Shown here: positions 57,631-64,000 of the stretch, piece by piece
Numbering within the stretch: the stretch's first letter is position 1
Layout: each line of letters opens with the position of its first letter
NCBI RefSeq assembly: GCF_029338315.1
Contig: NZ_CP119794.1
Coordinates: forward strand, 1,922,001-1,986,000
DNA: 64,000 nucleotides
From: Haloarcula regularis
GTDB taxonomy: Archaea; Halobacteriota; Halobacteria; Halobacteriales; Haloarculaceae
Direction: 5' to 3'
Program-made: the position numbers and the translations under genes
Notes under the pieces: generated by a model
Database searches by the model: none
What the model saw: the letters and a program-made list of their open reading frames with translations, nothing else
Told to the model about the DNA's origin: nothing

Positions 57631-59271
57631 ATGTCATCTGATAACAACCGCGATTCGAATTCGTCCAGTGGTCGGGACAAGAGCTCGACCAGTGGGCTTT
57701 CACGCTCGTCGTTCGGTGGACGGCGAAAGTTCATGAAAGCGACAACAGTCGGCCTCGGGACGCTGCTGGCCGGCTGTGGCGGCGACGGCGGCAGTGGTGA
57801 CGGCGGCAGTGGCGGCGACGGCGGCGACGGCGGCAGTGGCGGCGACGGCGGCAGTGGCGGCGACGGCGGCGACGGCGGCGACGGCGGCGACGGTGACGGC
57901 GGTTCCACCAACGGCGACCAGGGCGACGACCTCTCCGGGGTCAGCATCGACTACTGGGACGTGATGAACGTCCAGTCCCAGACGGCGTCCGAACGGGTCA
58001 GCGCGTTCATCCAGGAATTCCAGAGCGATACCGGCGCCCGCGTCCAGCTGAACAAGTCCGGGTACAGCCAGATGAGCGGCCAGAAGTGGGTCCAGGCCTG
58101 GCAGAACGAGAACTACCCGGTCGCGTTCAACTGCGAGGACTTCTACTTCGGGCGCATCATCAGGACGGGCCACCTGATGCCGTTCGACGACTACAAGTCC
58201 GACATCGACGACTCCCTCATCGACGGGATGGATTGGGCGATGGACCTCAAGCAGGACGCGTACCGGTTCTGGGACATCCCCGGCGAAAGCGACATCATCA
58301 ACTTCCCGCACGCGACCGGCGTCCGCAACCCGATCCACGTCCGTAAGGACCTGATCGAAGAGGCCGGGTACAGCATGGACGACATCCCGGACACCGGCAG
58401 CGCGGTCGACGACTGGGAGGGGCTGATGGAGATGGCCGTGGGAGTCCAGGAAGACTCCAGCGCCCGGTACGGGTTCCACGGACACGGCACCTGGCCCGAC
58501 TACAACGACAACATGGCACCGTGGATGTCCGCCGAACTGGGGTCGGGGAGCCGCTACATCAGTGAAGACGGCTCTGAGGCCTACCCCGCCGACACGTGGG
58601 CGGAATGGGTCCAGCGGTACCAGGACATGGTCCACGAGTACGAGGTCTCCGGCCCGGCCACGGCGTCGACGTCCGACGAGGAGGTCGCCAACATGATGTA
58701 CGCGGGCGACGTCGCGATGGGGAACATCGAGACGCTGAACTACCCGACCTTCCTCCGGCGCGCCCCGGACCTCATGGCGAACGGGAACCTGAAGATCGTC
58801 CCGTACCCGGGCGGCGACAGCGGTGCCCCCGGCCACGTCGGCTTCCACGACAGCGGGCTGAACAAGAAGCCGTCCAACGCCGACGCCCAACGCTGGGAGC
58901 GAAAGCTCGCCGTCGGCAAGGCACTCATGAACAAGCTCGGGTCGTCGGACTTCCAGAACGGGTACCCGGACATGGTCGGCTGGATGCCCATCCGGCAGGA
59001 CCTCTGGGGCGAGGCCAACGCCACGCACGCCGAGCAGACCGGCTTCCTCGAGACGAATGCCACGATGCTGGAGAACGCCGAGACCACGTGGCCCTACCAC
59101 CGCTTCAGCAACGCGATCATCTTCCGGACCATCGCACCGTACATCCAGAGTGCGATCAACCAGGAGATGTCGCCGGAAGACGCGATGGCACAGGCCCGGG
59201 AGGAGTCCAACGCGGACATCCAGTCTGCGATCGACGAACTCGGTGAAGTCGGCAGCTGGCCGATCTCGTAA
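57631..59271 (+). CDS. ABC transporter sugar-binding lipoprotein (Tat signal)
   Basis: A 546-residue solute-binding protein. It is exported by the Tat route (R-R-K-F-M-K at about residues 31-36) and anchored by a lipobox L-A-G-C at about 46-49. A Gly/Ser/Asp linker follows. The binding domain begins with I-D-Y-W-D-V-M and is of the family-1 (maltose-type) or multi-sugar kind. It has W-binding-site residues such as D-W-A-M-D-L-K and W-P-Y-H-R. It probably captures an oligosaccharide or uronic-acid sugar. Two permease genes follow; the ATPase is not in the window. Confidence 0.9.
   Translation: MSSDNNRDSNSSSGRDKSSTSGLSRSSFGGRRKFMKATTVGLGTLLAGCGGDGGSGDGGSGGDGGDGGSGGDGGSGGDGGDGGDGGDGDGGSTNGDQGDDLSGVSIDYWDVMNVQSQTASERVSAFIQEFQSDTGARVQLNKSGYSQMSGQKWVQAWQNENYPVAFNCEDFYFGRIIRTGHLMPFDDYKSDIDDSLIDGMDWAMDLKQDAYRFWDIPGESDIINFPHATGVRNPIHVRKDLIEEAGYSMDDIPDTGSAVDDWEGLMEMAVGVQEDSSARYGFHGHGTWPDYNDNMAPWMSAELGSGSRYISEDGSEAYPADTWAEWVQRYQDMVHEYEVSGPATASTSDEEVANMMYAGDVAMGNIETLNYPTFLRRAPDLMANGNLKIVPYPGGDSGAPGHVGFHDSGLNKKPSNADAQRWERKLAVGKALMNKLGSSDFQNGYPDMVGWMPIRQDLWGEANATHAEQTGFLETNATMLENAETTWPYHRFSNAIIFRTIAPYIQSAINQEMSPEDAMAQAREESNADIQSAIDELGEVGSWPIS
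57773..57910 (+). repeat. Tandem GGCGGCGACGGCGGCAGT-type repeat in the binding-protein linker
   Basis: A run of imperfect 9-18-base repeats (ggcggcgac, ggcggcagt) coding for a G-G-D-G-G-S linker of about 45 residues just after the lipid anchor. Such tracts change length easily by slippage, so the linker may vary between strains. Confidence 0.85.
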
Positions 59272-59383
59272 GCGGCCCCGACCGCACCGGTTACTACCAC
59301 TTCGTTCCCACTATCGCCAATATTATTAGGACCCACATCAAGATGAATAACTATGATAAAACACCGTCCCAAGGTGTCTATCC

Positions 59384-60329
59384 ATGAGTAATGTAACCGC
59401 ACAACGGCAAGAGACCGGTCAGGTGTCACGGGTCGACCGGTTCGTCGGCGCCATCCGGGAGCACTGGTTCTCGTACCTGCTGTTCCTGCCCACACTCCTC
59501 TATCTCGTCTTCCTGCTGTGGATCCCGTTCTTCCGCGGCGTGTGGATGAGTTTCCACGAGTGGTCGTCCGGTGGGGCGAACCCGACGTGGGTCGGGGCGG
59601 GGAACTACGTCTACCTGCTCAACTGGGACCCGTTCTACCAGTCGCTCCAGGCGACGCTCGGGTTCGGCATCGCGACGTTTCCAGCTCGTGTTGGCCGTCG
59701 CTGCCGCCTGCCTCGTCGCGAACCTCGATAAGTTCAAGGCAGCTATCAGCACCGGCCTCATCATCCCGTACACGATGCCGCCGGTCGTGACGGGGACCGT
59801 CTGGCTCTACCTGCTCGACCCGAACTACGGGCCGATATTCAGCTACCTGATGGAGTGGGGAATCATCCAAGAGGCCGTCTACTGGTCCTCGGAGGGGCTG
59901 CCCGCACTCACCGTCGTCTCGGGCGTCCTCATGTGGACGTTCTGGCCGTTCATGTTCCTCATCATCCTCGCCTCCCGGGAGTCCATCCCGGACGAGTACT
60001 ACGAGACGGCACAGGTGTACGGCTCGAACCGCGTCCAGACGTTCCTGCGGATCACCCTGCCACAGCTCAAGTCGGCCATCCTGGTCGCGCTGAGCATCCG
60101 GCTGGTCTGGAACCTCGCGAAGGTCTCACAGGCGTTCCAGCTGACCCAGGGCGGACCTGGGTACGAGACGTCGGTCCTCGGCGTGCTCCTGTACCGCTTC
60201 GCGTACAGCGACGGTCAGTTCGGTATGGGCTTTGCCGTCGGGATGTTCCTGCTGGCGGTGACCATCGGGTTCGTCGCCCTGTTCATCCGTGAGTTCGAGA
60301 AGGCACGCAAGGAGGGGACCTCGGCATGA
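59384..60329 (+). CDS. ABC sugar transporter permease, first (MalF-like; frameshifted)
   Basis: A membrane protein of about 314 residues with six helices. The EAA loop is Y-Y-E-T-A-Q-V-Y-G-S-N-R-V-Q-T-F, which binds the ATPase. The first 100 residues are in a different frame from the rest: TTT at 59678-59680 has one T too many, and with two T the frame reads A-T-F-Q-L-V-L-A-V-A-A-A. The correction gives 315 codons. Its TGA overlaps the ATG of the second permease (ATGA). Confidence 0.9.
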
Positions 60330-61171
60330 GCACCGCTAGCGGCCCCCTCTGGTATCAGGACCGTGAGGACGCCCTGTTCGCACTGCTGAAGTACACCACC
60401 ATCATGTTCTTCACGGTGCTCGTGCTCGTGCCCATGATCTCCGTCGTGGCGGTCTCGTTCTGGTCGCCGCCGGAGTTCTTCGGCGCGGGCCCACACATCA
60501 TCCCGCAGGAGCCGACGTTAGACGCGTGGGTGACCGCGTTCAGCGGCTTCCAGGACAACCTGATCAACTCGGCGCTCATCGCGACGGGGACGACGGCGCT
60601 CGCGCTGCTCATCTGTATCCCCGGCGCGTACGTGTTCGGTCGACAGGAGTTCCCGGGCAAGGAGTGGGGCTTCCGTGTCATCATGGTCGCCCTGCTGTTC
60701 CCCTACATCCTGCTCATCATCCCGCTGACCGACACGTGGTACGGCCTCGGGCTCTTCAACACCATCCCCGGAGTCATCCTCGCCTACCAGGTGTTCGTGA
60801 CGCCCTTTGCCATCTGGATCCTTCGGGACTTCTTCGAGGACCTCCCGGCGAACTTAGAGGAGGCGGCCCAGGTGTTTGGCTGTAGCCAGTGGCAGGCCTT
60901 CTACAAGGTCATCCTGCCCCTGTCGCTCCCTGCGGTCATGGCGACGGGCTTCCTGGCGTTCCTGGTCGGCTGGAACGACTTCCTGTTCTCGAACATGCTG
61001 ACCACCGGGACCGGTCCGCGTCCGGCCGTCGTGACGCTGTACCTGCAGACGGTCGGCGGCGAGAGCCGCTACTGGGGCCTGGTCATGGCACAGGCGCTCA
61101 TCGTCGGCACCCCGCCGACGGTGCTGTACATGATCGCCCGCCGGCACCTCACCCAGTCGTTCGCGGTCTGA
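60326..61171 (+). CDS. ABC sugar transporter permease, second (MalG-like)
   Basis: A 281-residue permease with six membrane helices. The EAA loop is L-E-E-A-A-Q-V-F-G-C-S-Q-W-Q-A-F. It overlaps the upstream permease by four bases, so the two are translated together. The ATP-binding subunit is missing from the region; haloarchaea often share one MalK/MsmX-like ATPase among several importers. It ends block 3, and repeat element C follows 35 bases later. Confidence 0.93.
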   Translation: MSTASGPLWYQDREDALFALLKYTTIMFFTVLVLVPMISVVAVSFWSPPEFFGAGPHIIPQEPTLDAWVTAFSGFQDNLINSALIATGTTALALLICIPGAYVFGRQEFPGKEWGFRVIMVALLFPYILLIIPLTDTWYGLGLFNTIPGVILAYQVFVTPFAIWILRDFFEDLPANLEEAAQVFGCSQWQAFYKVILPLSLPAVMATGFLAFLVGWNDFLFSNMLTTGTGPRPAVVTLYLQTVGGESRYWGLVMAQALIVGTPPTVLYMIARRHLTQSFAV

Positions 61172-61206
61172 CCGCGAACGCATCATTCGCCGCGTCGTTT
61201 TAACTG

Positions 61207-61290
61207 TGTTTAGTCAAGCGACGGGAGCCGCAAACAGCCAGGGCTTTCTGGCTCTCCGAAGAGAGCATTGCGAAACTAAACACCGCCGTC
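61207..61290 (+). mobile_element. Short terminal-inverted-repeat element, copy C
   Basis: A 76-base version of the element at 14301 and 46311 plus its conserved CCGCCGTC flank. Ends are TGTTTAGTCAAG (61207-61218) and CGAAACTAAACA (61271-61282). Between them are caaacagccag and gggctttctggctctcc, the two inner end motifs brought together, forming a stem AGCCAG/CTGGCT. The hairpin core of copies A and B is absent, as in an internal deletion. Confidence 0.72.
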
Positions 61291-61336
61291 GTTTTCGAAG
61301 CAAGGTTTATGATGGTCGGCGGTGTTCGTTCGAGCA

Positions 61337-61537
61337 ATGCTACAGCGACTATCAGGCACCAGAGGGTCGAGAGTCATTCAGATTACATACGAGATACTGG
61401 CCGTGCTACTCGCCGTCGCCTGGTTCGCGCTCATCGGCTTCATCCTGCTCCAGGGCGCCTACGAGGTCGGTGGCCTCTTTATCGTCTTCACGATACTCAT
61501 CGCCGGCCTCGCCTACGCCAACGAACGTCCCGACTGA
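61337..61537 (+). CDS. Small membrane protein
   Basis: A 66-residue protein with two membrane segments: about residues 20-42 (Y-E-I-L-A-V-L-L-A-V-A-W-F) and 46-62 (G-G-L-F-I-V-F-T-I-L-I-A-G-L-A). The N-terminus is basic and the end A-N-E-R-P-D is acidic. The ATG at 61337 follows a TATA-like ggtttatg region about 30 bases back. Function is unknown; proteins of this size often regulate a larger membrane complex. Confidence 0.55.
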   Translation: MLQRLSGTRGSRVIQITYEILAVLLAVAWFALIGFILLQGAYEVGGLFIVFTILIAGLAYANERPD

Positions 61538-61771
61538 GCACCGGCCGCGCTCTCGCTTCTGCAGTCGCTGCTGTCGTCGATGTCACGCTCGCGACTGCTC
61601 GGTAGTCTCCCGATTTCAGGCATCCACGTTCGTCATCGACTGGTACTGACCAGTACACGACCGTCCGGGAGCAACATCGAGTCGGTCGCCCGTCGCGGGG
61701 CGTCGGCGGTGACGGATACAGAGGGTGCCTGTCAGGTCGACCGCCCCGGCAGCCACGTGAGTCACGACAGG

Positions 61772-63041
61772 TCAGTTGAACAACCGCCGGAGCGAGAGGG
61801 ACGTGCTGCCCGGAGGTGGTCCCCAGCTTCAACAGCCCGATGATCCCGGCGCCGACGAGGAAGAAGGCTCCCACGAGGAACATCGACACGCCGACCCGCG
61901 AGACGTCGATGGCGGCGCCGATCATGACGGGACCGACGGTCCCGCCGACAGCGGCACCGGTGAACACGAGCCCGAAGCTCTTCCCGACCGACTCCGCCGG
62001 CGAGTACTCGGCGACGAGTCGGTCCCTCGCCGGCATCGCCAGGCCGTATCCGAGACCGATGGCACCGAAGAGGGCAAGCGAGGCCAGGACCGTGGCCGGC
62101 AAAATCTCGAGAGTAAGCAGGAACGTAACGGCCGCCGCACCGCCGATGCAACCGAAGATTACGTTCGCGGGGGCAAATCGGTCGGCGAGATACCCACCGA
62201 TCAGGACGCCGAAGGCCGCGAGGACGAAGAACGTCGTCAGCGCCGTGTTCCCCGTCGATTCGGTGAGGCCCAGCGACTCCACGAGGAAGACGATGGTAAA
62301 GGACTGGATGCCGGCCTCGGCGACGACGATGACGACGAACAGGAACATCGCGAGGATGGTCAGCCGGAAGAAGGGACGGAGGAGCTCCCGGACGACGGAC
62401 TCGTCGTCGTCGCGCTCGTCGTCCGCCGGTTCGGTCCGGGACGCCAGTTCGTTCGCGTAGACGGTGTCGACGCCGAGCTGGACGAGGATAGCGTAGCCGA
62501 TCCCGACGACCCCGGCCATGACGAGCGCGGGCCGCCAGCCGTACCGGAGCCCGAGTCCGCCGACGACGACGGGCGCGAACCCCGAGCCCGCGTACCCGGC
62601 GAACGTGTGGATGCTGAAGTTTCGGCCCGCGCGGTCGTCGGTGCTCACGACGTCGATGAGCGTGTAGTTCGCGGGGTGATAGGTGGCCTGGCCGACGCCC
62701 GAGATCAGCGCGAACGCGAGCAAGACCGGGTAGGACGTGGCCGTACTCGCACCGAGGATGCCCCCGGCGGTGAGGAGCAGACCGCCGACGAGGACGGGCT
62801 TTGCGTATCCCTTGTCCACGACCCACCCGAACGGGATCTGGAAGACGAACATCATCGCGAACAGCGACGAGACCAGCAGTCCGAGTTCGGCGTAGGTGAC
62901 GTCGAACTGCGCGAACAGGAGCGGGAACAGCGGCGGGAACGTAAGGAAGTACGCGTGCGAGAGGAAGTGGCCGACGCTGACGGCACCGATGAGGGCGGTC
63001 GGCGTCTCGGCGGACAACCGCGAGGGGAGAGACCAGCTCAC
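61772..63041 (-). CDS. Major facilitator superfamily transporter (frameshift near C-terminus)
   Basis: A carrier of about 422 residues with twelve helices and an acidic cytoplasmic loop after helix 6 (D-D-E-R-D-D-D-E). It starts with GTG (complement of 63039-63041), ten bases after the stop of the MaoC-like gene, so they form an operon. The last dozen residues lie in another frame: an extra base near 61809-61816 explains it, and the corrected tail is S-T-S-L-S-L-R-R-L-F-N before the TGA at 61772-61774. The cargo may be an organic acid. Confidence 0.85.
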
Positions 63042-63051
63042 TGTCGGGTTG

Positions 63052-63534
63052 TCAGCCGGTCGTCTCGTCGGTGCCCTCGACGGCGGACGCGGACTTGGCG
63101 ATGAGCATGTGGTGGTCCTCGACGAGCACGGTCTCGCCGTCCTGGTTGGTAAGGTCCACGTCGAGGGTCAGCAGTCCCCAGGTGTCGTCCTTGCTCTCGG
63201 TGTCGACGACGGTCACCTCGCCCGAGACGGTATCGCCCACGTACACCGGCTGCAGGTAGCGGACGTTGTCGTGCCCGTAGTTCATCCCGTAGGTGGCGGG
63301 GCGGGAGATGGTCTCCGCACAGAAGGCGTCAGCGAGACTGAGGGTGTAGACGCCCGGAGCGACGATGTCGTCGAACACCGGGTGGTCCGCGGTGTACTCG
63401 CTGTTGACGTGGTTCGGGTGGGTCGCGTCGGTGGCGCCGATCCACATCCGGATGTCCGAGTGGGTGACTGTCCGTCCGATCGACGTGTGCGACTCGCCGA
63501 TCTCGTAGTCGTCGAAGACTCTCTCGCCGGTCAT
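63052..63534 (-). CDS. MaoC-like (hot-dog) hydratase
   Basis: A 160-residue single hot-dog domain protein of the MaoC / (R)-specific enoyl-CoA hydratase group. The hydratase motif has catalytic Asp in A-T-H-P-N-H-V-N and the strand F-D-D-I-V-A-P-G-V-Y-T. The second strand, P-V-Y-V-G-D-T-V-S-G-E-V, is also typical. It starts at the ATG complementary to 63532-63534 and is followed directly by the MFS gene. The substrate is probably an enoyl- or mesaconyl-type CoA thioester; the CoA transferase at 56146 could supply it. Confidence 0.85.
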   Translation of the reverse strand: MTGERVFDDYEIGESHTSIGRTVTHSDIRMWIGATDATHPNHVNSEYTADHPVFDDIVAPGVYTLSLADAFCAETISRPATYGMNYGHDNVRYLQPVYVGDTVSGEVTVVDTESKDDTWGLLTLDVDLTNQDGETVLVEDHHMLIAKSASAVEGTDETTG

Positions 63535-63660
63535 GTGTGAACCACTCTCGCACCGCTAATCAACCTTCGGGATGCCAGCCGGAAGATTCGACCGAGAGCG
63601 CGGTTCCCGGACCGCTTCGACGGGCGGAGAAGTCGGCGTCGCGCGCGGGCGCGAGCGGGC

Positions 63661-64000
63661 TTAGGGCCGGCGTTTGACGAGCAGCGTGTGCCGGTCGACG
63701 AACACCGTCTCGCCGTCCTGATTCGTGGTCTCGTACTCGTAGATCGCGCGGCCGTAGTCGTCGTCGTACGGTTCCGTCTCGACGAGTTCACGCCGTGCCG
63801 AGAGCGTATCGCCCGGGTACACCGGCTTGACGAAGCGGGTGCCGTCGTGCCCGTAGGAGAAACAGTGCATGTTCTCCTCCATCGCGATGCTCTCGGTGAT
63901 GTCCGCGATCATCTGCCCGTGGGCGATCCGCCCGTCGAACTGCGTCTGCTTGCGCGCGAACTCGCTGCTCATGTGGAGCGGGTGGAAGTCCCCCGTGAGG
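63661..64000 (-). CDS. Second MaoC-like hydratase, C-terminal part (cut by window edge)
   Basis: The visible 112 codons hold the second half of a MaoC-like hot-dog domain: L-T-G-D-F-H-P-L-H-M-S-S, G-R-I-A-H-G-Q-M-I-A-D and V-Y-P-G-D-T-L-S-A-R-R. The catalytic Asp/His are in D-F-H-P-L-H. The start lies beyond the right edge. It is 126 bases upstream of a paralogue in the same direction, so two hydratases may form a heteromer or act on different substrates. Confidence 0.85.
   Translation of the reverse strand, partial: LTGDFHPLHMSSEFARKQTQFDGRIAHGQMIADITESIAMEENMHCFSYGHDGTRFVKPVYPGDTLSARRELVETEPYDDDYGRAIYEYETTNQDGETVFVDRHTLLVKRRP

Noticed and set aside
57700-59100. Antisense frame over the sugar-binding lipoprotein
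   Set aside because: Ala/Val/Thr repeats mirror the Gly/Ser/Asp linker of the real gene; there is no other support.
61776-63104. Plus-strand frame over the MFS gene
   Set aside because: Arg/Asp/Glu-rich shadow; the minus strand codes twelve clear membrane helices.

Overview
The window is a 64 kb piece of a haloarchaeal (class Halobacteria) chromosome. It is strongly GC-rich and its proteins are acidic. Many genes have a TATA-like box about 26-31 bases before the start codon with no room for a leader. Typical family markers are present: HalOD1 domains, an archaeal RNase P RNA, a Tat-exported lipoprotein-type solute-binding protein, IclR control of sugar catabolism, and bacterial-type UvrB/UvrC and NAD-dependent LigA. 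I cannot fix the genus from the sequence alone.

Positions 1-22142 look like core chromosome. They hold ligA (cut by the edge), a PLP aminotransferase, uvrC, an HtpX-like membrane protease, an alpha/beta hydrolase, a K+/H+ antiporter with its TrkA-C partner, an FKBP-type PPIase, uvrB, a 53-residue zinc-finger protein missed by length filters, rnpB (minus strand), an assimilatory nitrite/sulfite reductase, several short haloarchaeal proteins and tRNA-Lys(TTT). A 22-base copy of the tRNA 3' end lies 121 bases downstream of it.

An AT-richer gap (about 22143-22925) leads into roughly 40 kb of accessory carbon metabolism. Block 1 (22926-29799) has an IclR regulator, two enolase-superfamily sugar-acid dehydratases, a DapA-family aldolase/dehydratase, a uronate-dehydrogenase-like enzyme and an M24 protein. 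It reads as an oxidative hexuronate pathway. After a 1.9 kb gene-free stretch, block 2 (31727-46257) has SDRs, a zinc alcohol dehydrogenase, two FAH-fold hydrolases, AzlCD, a Gfo/Idh enzyme, a LarA-like protein, a leucine-type dehydrogenase, an aldo/keto reductase, an EamA exporter, a cupin and an LLM flavin enzyme. Block 3 (46687-61171) has a 2-hydroxyacid dehydrogenase, an MmsA-like aldehyde dehydrogenase, an iron alcohol dehydrogenase, two aldo/keto reductases, a GH88/GH105 unsaturated-uronyl hydrolase, an MFS carrier, a DapA homologue, a CaiB-type CoA transferase and an ABC sugar importer (binding protein and two permeases, no ATPase here). The right edge has an MFS carrier and two MaoC-like hydratases. 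Together these suggest scavenging of plant or algal uronic acids, deoxysugars and their oligosaccharides.

Two cross-cutting observations matter. First, three intergenic elements (14301, 46311, 61207) share terminal inverted repeats and, in the two longer copies, a shared set of hairpins around a variable core. No transposase is seen. Second, about twenty otherwise healthy genes, plus the tRNA, carry a single-base insertion or deletion, often in a G/C run. This looks like a consensus-quality problem rather than decay, and CDS coordinates for those genes span the shift.
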